A DNA stretch of 64,000 bases from Chryseobacterium daeguense DSM 19388 (GCF_000430825.1 NZ_AUMT01000005.1:1-64000), one strand, 5' to 3'; shown: positions 50,411 through 60,016, counted from the stretch's first letter. The notes: a model not told the origin generated them from the letters alone. Program-made: numbers and translations.

Positions 50411-52924
50411 TTATTTAAAATCTTCAATAGCTTTATTAATTACATCAATTTGTTTATTAATGCTTGCAGCGCTTTGAGGGTTTTGTTTCAAAAGTTCCAT
50501 TTTTTTATTGAGACCCTCTTTCAATATCTGGGTTATCATCATTTTAGCCTGCGGATTTTCTGCTATCTGCCCTTTTGCATGGCCCAGCATTTTTGTAATA
50601 CTTTCTGTCGCCTTCAGGTTATCGGAAGTCATAATCCAGTTGTATCCTTCTTCTGCCACTTTTCCTAATTCAGGATTCTGGAATTTGATGAAAGGATAAA
50701 ATGCCGCAACCTGTGCAATATTTGACATCTGTGAAGTTACTTTATTTTTAACGATAATCGGTAAAAGCTTATCCATCAAATTATCCGGAGCACCTTCCAA
50801 ATCTATTTTATCTGCCAAAGCATTGGCTCTTGAAGGATCAATTTCGATTATTGCACCTACAGAATTTCCTTTTACTGAATTTGAAACAGCATTCAGGCCT
50901 TTTTCAAAAACTGGCATGTATTTTTTGTCCTTGGTTTTTGCCAGTGCAGAGATTGCTGCTGCCTGAACCAGTGTTTTAGGATCATTTGCCGCCAGCTTTT
51001 CTACATCAGAACCCAAAGCTTTTAATTGCTCCGGATTCGATAAATCCATGAGCTGCAAAGCTTTTATCCTTGTTCTGAAAAATGGATCCTTGATCGCGGC
51101 AGCTAATAATTTTGTGGCCGCAGGACTTTTTCCTACCTGATCTTTAATTCCGTTTAAAGCATTGTATTTGCTTTTGAACTCCCTGGAATTCATGAACTGC
51201 ATTAAATACTGCTCCGGTGTCTTAGTATCTGTAATATCAGCTAATAAAACCCCGTCTGCATTGATATTAACTAAATCTGCATTTTTAGAAACATCAAAAT
51301 TAAATGTATTTTTTGCTTCCGCATTTACCCAGACATTATATCTTTTCGGCTTCCCGTTGTCATAAACGTCAATAGCCAAAGGAAATTCAAACGGCTGATC
51401 CTGAGTCTGATTGATGGTAACCGCAATTTGCTTTTTAACAGGCTCAAAAGTGTAAGAATAATTGATTTTCGGATTTCCGCTTCCGAAATACCACTGATTA
51501 AAGAACCAGTTCAGGTCTTTTCCAGAAACTTTTTCAAAAGACAGCCTTAGCTGGTGTGCTTCCGCATTTTGATATTCATTTGATTTTAAATAATCATTCA
51601 TCCCTGCAAAGAAAGCATCGTCGCCAAGGTAATTTCTAAGCATGTGAAGAATTCCGCCTCCTTTCTGATACGTTACCAGATCAAAAACATCTTCACGTGA
51701 ATCATAATTGAACCTTACCAGATTTTTTTTGAAATCAGAAGGGTTATGAATATACATGTTTACATCCTGCATCTGATGGTAATCTGCCTGGTCTTTTCCG
51801 TATTTGTACTCGTTCCAAAGATATTCGGAATAGTTTGCGAAGGATTCGTTTACCGTCAAATTACTCCAGCTTTCCGCCGTCACCAGATCTCCAAACCAAT
51901 GGTGAAATAATTCGTGGGCAATAGTATCTTCCCAGGTATTTTCATCGATCAGCTGCCCGGGTTTTTGAAGAATATCACTTCCGTGAAGCGTTGCCGTGGT
52001 GTTTTCCATGGCTCCACTTACGTAATCCCTCCCTGAAATCTGGGCATATTTTGCCCAAGGGTAATCATAGCCCATTTTTTTAGAGAAAAACTCCATCATT
52101 TCCGGTGTATTTCCGTAGATCTGCTTTGCGTATGGTTCATATTCTTTCTCGATATAGTAATCTACAGGAATATTTCTCCATTTATCCTTTACAATTGCAT
52201 ACTCACCCACTCCCATGAAGAAAAGGTAAGTTGCATGCCTTTTATCCATTACCCAATGGTCTGTTCTCAAACCGTTCGCTTCTTTTTTAGAATCTTTCAG
52301 AATACCATTAGAAAGCGTTACATACTTATCTGGAACCGTCATATAGATTTCCTGGGTTGTTTTCTGGTTTGGTTTGTCAATGGTCGGGAACCATGCAGAA
52401 GAAGATTCTGTTTCGCCTTGTGTCCAGATCTGTGTCGGCTTATCAGGATCCTGTCCTTGAGCATTGATGAAATACAGACCTTTTGCATCATTAATGGCCG
52501 CGCTTCCTTCCTGTTTTACTTCGTTCGGACGGGAGGTATACTTGATATAAACAGTATAATCCTGATTTTTCTGATACGTTTTATCTAAGGTGATTTTTAA
52601 GACATCATCCTTGTAATCATATTTTAAAGGAGATTTTTTGCCATTGATATCCAAAGCTACTTCATGAATCAACATTCCTTTTGCATCGAGCGTCAATTCG
52701 TTTGTCGGATAGAAAAAAGGAGCGGCTGTAAGCCATTCTTCCCCATTCATTTGTTCCTTCTGATAGTCGAAATTTACTTTAAGCTTGGTATGTTTCAGTT
52801 CCGTTACTTTCGTGTGAGTGGCTCTGTACACCTTTTCTCTTCCCGAAGTTTCGGTTTGTGCCGCTGCATTGGTGGAAAAGAAAATTCCAGCCAAAAGAGC
52901 AATCGATAAAATGGCTTTGTTCAT
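50411..52924 (-). CDS. M1-family metallopeptidase (aminopeptidase N-like)
   Basis: 837 residues. Signal peptide (1-22), substrate-binding GAMEN at 304-308 and zinc site HELFHHW with H337, E338, H341 and E360. The N-terminal domain and the C-terminal helical HEAT-like region (about 540-830) are complete. Such enzymes remove N-terminal residues from peptides in the periplasm or outside. The start overlaps the upstream 76-residue gene by one base (TAATG), so translation is coupled. Confidence 0.93.
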   Translation of the reverse strand: MNKAILSIALLAGIFFSTNAAAQTETSGREKVYRATHTKVTELKHTKLKVNFDYQKEQMNGEEWLTAAPFFYPTNELTLDAKGMLIHEVALDINGKKSPLKYDYKDDVLKITLDKTYQKNQDYTVYIKYTSRPNEVKQEGSAAINDAKGLYFINAQGQDPDKPTQIWTQGETESSSAWFPTIDKPNQKTTQEIYMTVPDKYVTLSNGILKDSKKEANGLRTDHWVMDKRHATYLFFMGVGEYAIVKDKWRNIPVDYYIEKEYEPYAKQIYGNTPEMMEFFSKKMGYDYPWAKYAQISGRDYVSGAMENTTATLHGSDILQKPGQLIDENTWEDTIAHELFHHWFGDLVTAESWSNLTVNESFANYSEYLWNEYKYGKDQADYHQMQDVNMYIHNPSDFKKNLVRFNYDSREDVFDLVTYQKGGGILHMLRNYLGDDAFFAGMNDYLKSNEYQNAEAHQLRLSFEKVSGKDLNWFFNQWYFGSGNPKINYSYTFEPVKKQIAVTINQTQDQPFEFPLAIDVYDNGKPKRYNVWVNAEAKNTFNFDVSKNADLVNINADGVLLADITDTKTPEQYLMQFMNSREFKSKYNALNGIKDQVGKSPAATKLLAAAIKDPFFRTRIKALQLMDLSNPEQLKALGSDVEKLAANDPKTLVQAAAISALAKTKDKKYMPVFEKGLNAVSNSVKGNSVGAIIEIDPSRANALADKIDLEGAPDNLMDKLLPIIVKNKVTSQMSNIAQVAAFYPFIKFQNPELGKVAEEGYNWIMTSDNLKATESITKMLGHAKGQIAENPQAKMMITQILKEGLNKKMELLKQNPQSAASINKQIDVINKAIEDFK

Positions 52925-53154
52925 TATTTTTTAGAATTATTTTTTGTTAAAATGTCGAAAATATCATTTACAACCGTTTCGTAATCTCCTTTCTTAAACT
53001 GTTCTTTGGTTTTGTTAAAAGCTTTTTTCAGTTCGCTTTCAGGATTTTCTTCGTCGATGATGTCTACGGAATCCACTCCTTTTATCTGAAGAAGTATTTC
53101 TTTCAGCTTATCGGCATCGGTATTTTTTTCAATGGTAATTTTAAGTGATTTCAT
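52924..53154 (-). CDS. 76-residue acidic-basic protein coupled to the M1 peptidase gene
   Basis: A beta-alpha-beta-like start (SLKITIEKNTDADKLKEIL) followed by acidic VDSVDIIDEENPESEL and a helical tail (KKAFNKTKEQFKKGDYETVV). I do not recognise a named family. It is the first gene of a two-gene unit: its stop overlaps the aminopeptidase start. It may regulate or escort the peptidase, but that is only from position. Confidence 0.6.
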   Translation of the reverse strand: MKSLKITIEKNTDADKLKEILLQIKGVDSVDIIDEENPESELKKAFNKTKEQFKKGDYETVVNDIFDILTKNNSKK

Positions 53155-53192
53155 GACGGATAGGTAGAAAAATTAGGTTAAATGTTACAAAA

Positions 53193-53218
53193 AAAGTGAA
53201 GTTTGTAAACTTCACTTT
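53193..53218 (-). terminator. Terminator after thyA
   Basis: AAAGTGAAGTTT (53193-53204) and AAACTTCACTTT (53207-53218), a 12-bp perfect stem; a T run follows on the minus strand. It separates the thyA transcript from the next unit. Confidence 0.8.
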
Positions 53219-53260
53219 ATACTTTATTTTAATTTTATTTGATTAAAATTATTTTCAAAG

Positions 53261-53328
53261 TTTGTCATTCCGCAGGAATCTCGACAGCAATATTCAAAAC
53301 TTAGTTTAGATTCCTACGGAATGACAAA
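53261..53328. repeat. REP-like inverted repeat in the thyA gap
   Basis: TTTGTCATTCCGCAGGAATC (to 53281) and GATTCCTACGGAATGACAAA (to 53328) are 20-21 bp arms with one mismatch and a 26-nt loop. The GTCATTCC / GGAATGAC words are similar in style to 8282-8346 but the sequence is different. Confidence 0.7.
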
Positions 53329-53367
53329 TAAGTGAATATAAAAACTTGTACTTTAATTACTAAAAAG

Positions 53368-54162
53368 TTATATCGCAACAGGTGCTTTAATTCCCGGATG
53401 CGGATCATAATTCTCCAATGTAAAATCTTCAAAATCAAAACCGAAAATGTCTTTAATTTCAGGATTTAATTTCATTGTCGGAAGCGGTCTTGGGTCTCTT
53501 GCTAATTGCTTATTTACCTGCTCAAAATGATTATTATAAATATGAACATCACCAAAACTGTGAACATAATCCCCCACTTCAAGATCACAAACCTGGGCAA
53601 CCATCATCAATAACAACGCATAACTTGCAATATTGAAAGGCACTCCCAGGAAAACATCTGCACTTCTCTGATACAATTGAAGAGACAGTTTTCCATCTGC
53701 CACATAAAACTGGAATAGCGCATGACAAGGCGCCAAAGCCATATTAGGAATTTCTGCAACGTTCCAAGCGGAAACAATAAGTCTTCGGGAATCGGGATTT
53801 TTTTTAATTTGATCGATAACTTCAGTAATTTGATCAACTACTTTTCCATCTGCACCGGTCCAACTTCTCCACTGTGCGCCGTAAACTGGTCCCAAATCTC
53901 CGTTTTCATCTGCCCATTCGTCCCAGATTGAAACGCCGTTGTCTTTAAGATATTTAATATTCGTATCTCCTTTCAGGAACCAAAGCAATTCGTAAATAAT
54001 AGATTTCAAATGCACCTTTTTTGTTGTCACCAAAGGAAAACCTTTTGACAGGTCATATCTCAGCTGATACCCGAAAACACTCCTTGTTCCCGTTCCGGTT
54101 CTGTCTGTTTTATCCGTTCCGTTGTCTAAAATATGCTGTAAAAGGTCTAAGTAATTCTGCAT
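53368..54162 (-). CDS. thyA: Thymidylate synthase
   Basis: 264 residues from the ATG at 54162, the same length as the E. coli enzyme; the longer frame adds 13 codons without support. The catalytic cysteine is C146 in [12 protein letters not shown], and DRTGTGT (about 20-26), GPVYGAQWR (about 91-99) and the C-terminal [10 protein letters not shown] ending are intact. It makes dTMP from dUMP with methylene-tetrahydrofolate. Confidence 0.97.
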   Translation of the reverse strand: MQNYLDLLQHILDNGTDKTDRTGTGTRSVFGYQLRYDLSKGFPLVTTKKVHLKSIIYELLWFLKGDTNIKYLKDNGVSIWDEWADENGDLGPVYGAQWRSWTGADGKVVDQITEVIDQIKKNPDSRRLIVSAWNVAEIPNMALAPCHALFQFYVADGKLSLQLYQRSADVFLGVPFNIASYALLLMMVAQVCDLEVGDYVHSFGDVHIYNNHFEQVNKQLARDPRPLPTMKLNPEIKDIFGFDFEDFTLENYDPHPGIKAPVAI

Positions 54163-54276
54163 TTTGAAAATGAATTGATGGGTCAAATTTAGAAAAAACA
54201 AAGGAATTTCCTGTTATCATACATCATAAAAAAAGCATTCATTTTCATGGATGCTTTCAATATCTTAATTCTAATG

Positions 54277-54717
54277 TTACCAGATTTCTTCAATGGTCTG
54301 ATTCATATTATTAATAGAAAATTTTTGCCCGGAATTAAGCCCGGCCATTGCTTTTACCAGAGGAGATTCTGCGGATACGGTCATGATTTTCTTATTATCA
54401 AAAACAATTTCCCCAATGGATGCTGCAATGTAAAAGAGACCTTTATCTGTTCTCACCAAAGCTCCATTTTGTACTTTAGAAGAAGGTTCGGCGGTAATTT
54501 TTTGGATTAAAGACTGCTGATTCAGGGTTTCGTTCAATTGTCTTTGAAGATTATTGATTTCCTGCTGAAGCATTTCGCGGCCGGTTTCATATTTGTCGCC
54601 CATTGAGCTTTTTGTATCATTGTTGGAAGCCCTAGTTTCGGCAATGAGGTGTTCAAAACTTTGTATTTTTTCCGTGATTTTATTTTTGACAATTTCTAAT
54701 ATTTTTGATTTATCCAT
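54277..54717 (-). CDS. GreA/GreB-like protein (short)
   Basis: 146 residues from the ATG at 54717. An N-terminal coiled region (about 5-75, SSMGDKYETGREMLQQEI and heptad-like LQRQLNETLNQQ) is followed by a small beta domain (about 85-145) that resembles the GreA/GreB C-terminal domain. Public records sometimes name such proteins 3-oxoacyl-ACP synthase, which the sequence does not support. It could bind RNA polymerase, but the exact role is unknown. Confidence 0.6.
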   Translation of the reverse strand: MDKSKILEIVKNKITEKIQSFEHLIAETRASNNDTKSSMGDKYETGREMLQQEINNLQRQLNETLNQQSLIQKITAEPSSKVQNGALVRTDKGLFYIAASIGEIVFDNKKIMTVSAESPLVKAMAGLNSGQKFSINNMNQTIEEIW

Positions 54718-54925
54718 AACGACAAATTTCATTTGACATATAATTTCAAATGTATACTATTTTTAAGTTAATTAAAAAATTTCAAAAAAAATAAGTTTAA
54801 TATTATTTTTAAATCAAGTGTACAAACTTCAATTATAATTAAATATTTCAACACTAAATGAAGTATTTTATTATTTAAATTAAATAAATTTTATTAATCC
54901 CAAAATTCGCAATAACAACAATTCC

Positions 54926-54933
54926 TATATTTG
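54926..54933 (+). promoter_or_regulatory. -7 box of the frameshifted secreted protein gene
   Basis: TATATTTG, an exact TAnnTTTG, 20 nt before the ATG at 54954. No TTG at the expected distance upstream. Confidence 0.5.
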
Positions 54934-54953
54934 CCAACAATTTTAAAAAAACA

Positions 54954-55884
54954 ATGACAAAAAAATTATTCATTATCTCGTTGGTTTCTACATCAACGAC
55001 TATTTTTTTCACAGGTAGGGATTAATATTGAGAATCCACATGCTTCTTCTGTACTGGAAGTTTCTTCGGATTCTAAAGGAGTTTTGGTTCCAAGACTTAC
55101 CACAGCTGCTGTAAACAGTTTAACCGCTACGGCAAGCGAGGGACTGATCGTCTACAATAAAGAACAAAAAAAATTCCTGGGATGGAATGGTACTAAATGG
55201 GTAGATCTGGGCTTTGAAAGTTCAGGAGGCGGCAGCCAGCAGACGGGAGTAGTCTTTACCCAAGGATTTGAAACAAGTGATTCTGTGAACTATACAACTT
55301 CAGGCTTTGCACCTACAAGTTTCAATTTTACTTCCGGATCTACAACAAACTCTGATGCACCGGCTTCTGTAGCTTTATTTTCTGAGGGAACAAGAGGTTT
55401 TGGATACTCAAACTCAAACTCTTCTGCTACAATTTCTTATGTAGAATTCAATACCATTGATGCTTCGGCTTATACAAATAATATCACTTTCAGTTTTGAT
55501 GTGGCTGCATTTTCAATAGGAAGTACAGCAAACGGAATGGAAAACACGGATATTGTAAGCATTGATATAAGCACAGACGGCGGGGCTAATTACAACACAA
55601 AACTTACGCTTACCGGAGGAAATTCTTCCACCGCGACTAATGTAAGATGGGCTTTTACAGGTTCCGGAACGGGAACGAACAGCTATTCTGCATCCGGAAT
55701 TACAGTGACTTCATCCAATACAAATACCGGATCGGGAATTACATTAACGGGTGCTCAGGCGATCACAAAAATGTCGGTAACGGGAATTCCTAATTCCAGC
55801 CAGTTGAAATTGAGAATTGGTGTGAGAAATAATGCTTCTTCGGAGCTTTGGGTAATAGATAACGTCAAATTACAGTCATTTTAA
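54954..55884 (+). pseudogene. Secreted surface-type protein, frameshifted in a T7 tract
   Basis: ATG at 54954 begins a signal peptide (TKKLFIISLVSTSTTIFF), but the frame closes after FTGRD. In another frame the sequence continues as QVGINIENPHASSVLEVSSD and on to 55884 (open from 55084 as the longest frame). Removing one T from the 7-T run (54998-55005 region) gives TTIFSQVGINIENP, a normal signal cut and continuous protein. The mature part has VLVPRLTTAAVNSLTATASE and a jelly-roll-like Ser/Thr/Asn-rich domain to the end. Sequencing error, natural inactivation or phase variation are all possible. Confidence 0.75.
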
Positions 55885-55890
55885 CTATAA

Positions 55891-55918
55891 AAGCGGACCG
55901 TAATAGTCCGCTTTTTTA
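55891..55918 (+). terminator. Terminator after the frameshifted gene
   Basis: AAGCGGAC (55891-55898) and GTCCGCTT (55906-55913), perfect 8-bp stem followed by TTTTTT. Confidence 0.85.
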
Positions 55919-55951
55919 TAATTTTAGCCAAAACTTTAATGGTTGGGAATT

Positions 55952-57301
55952 TCATTTTTCAAAAACAGCAAAATCTGAGACCTTAAAATCAAAGCTTTTA
56001 TCATCACTGAAATCTCTTTTCATTTTATCAAAAACATTGATGAATGTTCCGGATAAATGTTCATCTTCAATGGCAAAATTTACCGGTTCTTTTGACATAT
56101 TTAAGACAACCAGCACCTCATCATTCCCGTTTTTTCTTACATAAGCTAAAATCTTGTCATTGGCTGTTGTATTAAGAAAATAAGTCGTTACATTCTGATC
56201 TCCCCCTCGTAAAGCCGGATTTGTTGATTTTAAATTTAATAAAGTCTTATAAAAATCTGCATTCTGATAGGTATTTGTCCATTTGATCACATCTTTTTCA
56301 AAGAATTCCAAACGTTTCATATTCGGAAGCTCCTGCCCGGAATAAAGCAGTGGAATACCGTTCCAGGTGGCTGAAAATACAGCCATTGGTTTTGTAATAA
56401 CACCATATTTTTCATATTCGGTTCCGTTCCATGAATTTTCGTCATGGTTGGTTGTAAACCAGGCTCTCATTGACTTATCTCCTATCGCCGAGTATTTGAT
56501 TAGCAAATCTTTAAGCTCCTGAAGCGGTTCGTTTTTCTTATAATAATCTGCGGATTTATGCATCCATTTCCATGAATAGCTGGCATCGAAAACTTTTCCG
56601 TAATCCGGATTTTCCAGTTCATCATATTCTCCTATCCAGAAAAGAGGCTTTATTTTTTCAACTTCAGGACGGGCCTGTTCCCAGAAATCAACTTCTACCC
56701 AAGAGGCAAGATCACATCTGAAACCATCAATGTTGGTTTCTTTCACCCAATATTTCATGGCATCAATCATTGCTGTACGCATTTCCTGGTTTTTGTAATC
56801 CAGCTCGATGATATCGTCCATCCCGGAAGCGCGGTGAAAGCTTCCGTCTTCATCTTTCAGATAAAATTCCGGATGTGTTTTTGTCCAGACATGATCCCAT
56901 CCAGTATGATTGGCTACCCAGTCTATAATCACTTTAAAGCCCAACCTGTGAGCTTCGTTCACCATATGCTTAAAATCATCCAGCGTCCCGAATTCAGGAT
57001 TAATGGAAGTATAATCTGCGGCTGCGTACTGGCTTCCCATGCTGCCTTTTTTATTAAGCTGGGCAATTGGGGTGATGGGCATAAACCAAAGGGTTTTCAC
57101 TCCCATAGATTTCAGTCTCGGCATTTCTTTTTCAAATGCTCTGAAGGTTCCTTCTTTTGTATATTGTCTTAAGTTTACTTCGTAGATATTGGTGGTGTGC
57201 TTCCAGTCTTTAGGTAAATCTGTCATGTTTTTTTTTACGGTTTGAGTGGTACAGGAAACAATTCCCAGACCAATTACAGCTAATAAAATTAATTTTCTCA
57301 T
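55952..57301 (-). CDS. GH13 alpha-amylase family lipoprotein
   Basis: 449 residues. Lipobox Cys17 (GIVSC). The four GH13 regions are readable: DWVANH (region I, 127-132), GFRCDLA with nucleophile D197, GEYDE with acid/base E225, and TTNHDENS with D287. It is a membrane-anchored sugar-releasing or transferring enzyme; linkage preference is not known. It is alone, with no susCD pair next to it (the pair here is 8 kb away). Confidence 0.9.
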   Translation of the reverse strand: MRKLILLAVIGLGIVSCTTQTVKKNMTDLPKDWKHTTNIYEVNLRQYTKEGTFRAFEKEMPRLKSMGVKTLWFMPITPIAQLNKKGSMGSQYAAADYTSINPEFGTLDDFKHMVNEAHRLGFKVIIDWVANHTGWDHVWTKTHPEFYLKDEDGSFHRASGMDDIIELDYKNQEMRTAMIDAMKYWVKETNIDGFRCDLASWVEVDFWEQARPEVEKIKPLFWIGEYDELENPDYGKVFDASYSWKWMHKSADYYKKNEPLQELKDLLIKYSAIGDKSMRAWFTTNHDENSWNGTEYEKYGVITKPMAVFSATWNGIPLLYSGQELPNMKRLEFFEKDVIKWTNTYQNADFYKTLLNLKSTNPALRGGDQNVTTYFLNTTANDKILAYVRKNGNDEVLVVLNMSKEPVNFAIEDEHLSGTFINVFDKMKRDFSDDKSFDFKVSDFAVFEK

Positions 57302-57404
57302 TAATTCATTTTCAACAAAAATAGGAAATGTGATCTATAAAAGTGAATGGTGAATGGTGAATTTTTGCTTTGCAAAGTGAATTTTTATGTAATTGGATAT
57401 TATC

Positions 57405-57437
57405 AAACCTTCAAGGTTTTAAAAATCTTGAAGGTTT
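57405..57437. repeat. Palindromic hairpin, AAACCTTCAAG family
   Basis: AAACCTTCAAG (57405-57415) and CTTGAAGGTTT (57427-57437), 11-bp perfect stem, with inner GTTTT/AAAAT partly paired. It is the same architecture as 22730-22762. The nearby words GTGAATGGTGAATGGTGAAT (57342-57361) are repetitive too. Confidence 0.65.
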
Positions 57438-57470
57438 AGCAGAAGTTATTTTTAAATGAAATTTCCAGAA

Positions 57471-57497
57471 AAAAAGCCCTGAACAATGTTCAGGGCT
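57471..57497 (-). terminator. Terminator after the pRiA4b-like gene
   Basis: AGCCCTGAAC (57475-57484) and GTTCAGGGCT (57488-57497), perfect 10-bp stem, 3-nt loop; the minus read continues into a T run (57474-57468). Confidence 0.9.
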
Positions 57498-57522
57498 GTA
57501 TATTTTAATACGTTAATTCTAA

Positions 57523-58119
57523 TTATCTTTCGTCATCGCTGTCATCTTCATCATCGAAAACATCATCATTGTAGTCTTCTTCTTCATCATCATCAAAATT
57601 GTCCTCATCCTCATCCACAAAAGTGGTAGTAGTAACAAAATCGTCATCAAAGCTGAAATCGTCATCCATTAACGGCATTGCAGATTTCTTTTTGGATCCT
57701 CCTGTTCCGTTTTTGCTAGGTGCTTTTAAAGGAACGTTTCCAAATCTGTATACTGTGATAGGGTAATTTACACCTTTTGTTTCATCGATAATTTCTACCA
57801 ATTCACAGAAAAATTCCCAAAGGTCAAGAAGCCCGTACTGGAACTGAGCTTTGTCTCCGATGTTCTCGAAAGCCTCATCAATGTACACATCCGACATAAT
57901 TTCGCCATCTCCGTCGTCGCTCATATCTTCCAATGGAACACTTTTTACTATCGTTCCATCTTCTTCCAGCAGATTAAAAGTGGATAGCTCATCTCCCTGC
58001 AAGCTGAATGCACTTTTAATGCCTAAATGTAAGTTCCATAGCGTCTGTTTTCCTTTAACTTCGATATCTCGAAAAATATCTTCTTTCGCATCTAATATTA
58101 CGCGGATTTTGTAAACCAT
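57523..58119 (-). CDS. IS1096-passenger/pRiA4b-ORF3-like protein with acidic tail
   Basis: 198 residues. The N-terminal half (about 1-130: FRDIEVKGKQTLWNLHLGI, LLDLWEFFCELVEI) matches the pRiA4b ORF-3-like family, which is also named after IS1096 TnpR passenger proteins although it is not a recombinase. The C-terminal 50 residues are almost all Asp and Glu (FVDEDEDNFDDDEEEDYND). No transposon is around it, so a housekeeping-type role is likely. Function is unknown. Confidence 0.75.
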   Translation of the reverse strand: MVYKIRVILDAKEDIFRDIEVKGKQTLWNLHLGIKSAFSLQGDELSTFNLLEEDGTIVKSVPLEDMSDDGDGEIMSDVYIDEAFENIGDKAQFQYGLLDLWEFFCELVEIIDETKGVNYPITVYRFGNVPLKAPSKNGTGGSKKKSAMPLMDDDFSFDDDFVTTTTFVDEDEDNFDDDEEEDYNDDVFDDEDDSDDER

Positions 58120-58249
58120 CAGTTTTTAAATTACTTTTTGCCTTTTTTATTATGATAAATCTCTGTTGCAAATATAAAATAAATGAGATGTGACAAAAAA
58201 ATATTTCAGGATTTTTTAAAATATTTTTTTTTCATACATTTTGCAGAAA

Positions 58250-59281
58250 TTATTTACTTTTTTCAAGCATAAAACTAAATTTTGTACCTTCAAGATACAC
58301 ACTTTCAACGGTAATATTTTCGTTGTGTGCCTCCAGAATGTGCTTTACAATGGCCAGACCCAGCCCGGAGCCTCCTTCCCTCCTGCTGCGACTGGTTTCC
58401 ACACGGTAGAATCTTTCGAAAATCCTCGGCAGACTTTCTGATTTTATTCCCATCCCGTTGTCTATAACTTCTATTAAAACTTTATTTTTAAGAATACTTG
58501 TTTTTACCACTACTTTCGCTTCCTGGCGGTTGGCGTAATGAATAGCGTTCGAAATTAAATTAATAAAAACCTGCGAAATCTTCTGCTTATCCGCTTCCAC
58601 AAAAATCTGCGGCTGCAGGGTCTGAATCTGCAGCGTAGCGTTGTGCTTTTCGGCTTCCAGATCAAGAAGGTCGAATATTTCTTTAATTAATAAATTAACA
58701 TCAAACCTTGATACGGTAAGATTAATTTCGCCTGCTTCCAGCCTGTTGATCATATCCAGGTCTGTAACAATGGCGATCAGTCTTTCGACCGATTTATCAA
58801 TTCTTTCCAGATATTTGTCCCGGATGGTAAGATTGTCCACACCACCGTCACGCAGCGTCTCCACATAACCCTGAATGGAAAATAAAGGCGTTTTTAGCTC
58901 ATGGGAAACATTTCCGATGTACTCTTTACGATAGCTTTCCATTTCCTTCATCATGTCAAGTTCTGTAACTTTCTGCTGATTGAGGTCGGAAAATCTTTCT
59001 CCTAATTCTTTAATAGTGATATTTTCATTGTCATTATGAACAATTTCCTGCGGTAAAAGCTGGGAAAGCCCGCGAACCTGCTTTTTGCCATAATAGTTGA
59101 AAAGCAGCTCCAGTACGATATAATTAATGATAAAAATAAGCACAAGGCAGATGAAAAGGCCCAGTTTAAAGAAAGGAGTATTGTAATATAGATCCTTTAG
59201 TGAATCAAAAATGATTACTAATAGAAACATCACCAATGTCAGAAGACAAGAGGCGACGAGGGTAAGTCTGTAAAATTTCAA
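58250..59281 (-). CDS. Sensor histidine kinase (PhoR-like)
   Basis: 343 residues: two N-terminal membrane helices (about 7-26 and 40-62), a short linker without a PAS domain, a HisKA domain with H127 (NVSHELKTPLFSIQGYV) and a HATPase domain with the N box (FINLISNAIHYA) and G boxes (DNGMGIKS, GGSGLGLAI). It is 51 nt downstream of its response regulator, the two being one operon. The domain order resembles PhoR, but the signal is not known. Confidence 0.9.
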   Translation of the reverse strand: MKFYRLTLVASCLLTLVMFLLVIIFDSLKDLYYNTPFFKLGLFICLVLIFIINYIVLELLFNYYGKKQVRGLSQLLPQEIVHNDNENITIKELGERFSDLNQQKVTELDMMKEMESYRKEYIGNVSHELKTPLFSIQGYVETLRDGGVDNLTIRDKYLERIDKSVERLIAIVTDLDMINRLEAGEINLTVSRFDVNLLIKEIFDLLDLEAEKHNATLQIQTLQPQIFVEADKQKISQVFINLISNAIHYANRQEAKVVVKTSILKNKVLIEVIDNGMGIKSESLPRIFERFYRVETSRSRREGGSGLGLAIVKHILEAHNENITVESVYLEGTKFSFMLEKSK

Positions 59282-59332
59282 TTTTACAACGTTTTATTGG
59301 TTTATGTAAAGGTAAGAAATTGAAATTGAGTA

Positions 59333-60010
59333 TTAAACAATAAGTTTATACCCAATTCCTTTTAAAGTCTGAATCGTATTGATTCCCAGTTTTTCTCTTA
59401 ATCTTCTGATATGGACGTCGATGGTTCTTTCTCCTACGATTACATCATTACCCCATACTTTTTCAAGAATTTCTTCTCTTTTGAATACTTTTTCGGTATT
59501 TGATGCTAATAAATAAAGAAGATCGAATTCTTTTTTCGGAAGTAAAAACTGCTGTCCGCTTTTGGAAACTCTGAAGTTGTCTTTATCAATTACCAGATCA
59601 CCGATTTCTATAAGCTTTGCATTATCCGAAACCTGAGAAGTAAGCTGTAATAAGGCATTTACTTTAGAAATAAGGATTTTCGGTTTGATGAGCTTCACGA
59701 TGTAGTCGTTTGCACCAGCCTGGAAACCTGCCAATTGTGAGAACTCTTCGCTTCTTGCAGAAAGGAAAACGATTAATGTTTTCTGAAGTTCTTTTACCTT
59801 GCGCAGTTCCTGACAAGTTTCGATACCGTCTTTTTCGGGCATCATTACATCTAATAAGATAAGATCAGGGATAATTTCCTTGGCTTTGTCGATACCTTCA
59901 TTACCGTTTGTGGCTGTGTAGATGTCGTAACCTTCCTTTTCCAGATTGTAAGACAGAATCTCTAAAATATCCAGTTCGTCGTCTATTAAGAGGATTTTCT
60001 TTTGGTTCAT
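59333..60010 (-). CDS. OmpR/PhoB-family response regulator
   Basis: 225 residues from the ATG at 60010. Receiver domain (1-120) with acidic D11-D12-like pocket and phosphorylation site D54 (LLDVMMPEKDG). The conserved Lys is followed by Leu (IVKLIKPK) where K-P is usual. The C-terminal winged helix (about 130-225) has the usual EKVWGNDVIVGERTIDVHIR (183-202) and LREKLG pattern. It is likely to control the divergent TonB receptor. Confidence 0.9.
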   Translation of the reverse strand: MNQKKILLIDDELDILEILSYNLEKEGYDIYTATNGNEGIDKAKEIIPDLILLDVMMPEKDGIETCQELRKVKELQKTLIVFLSARSEEFSQLAGFQAGANDYIVKLIKPKILISKVNALLQLTSQVSDNAKLIEIGDLVIDKDNFRVSKSGQQFLLPKKEFDLLYLLASNTEKVFKREEILEKVWGNDVIVGERTIDVHIRRLREKLGINTIQTLKGIGYKLIV

Positions 60011-60016
60011 TTTCAA

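Noticed and set aside
54277..54717. 3-oxoacyl-ACP synthase as product name
   Set aside because: The protein is 146 residues with a coiled region and a small beta domain; it has no ketosynthase Cys-His-His pattern.
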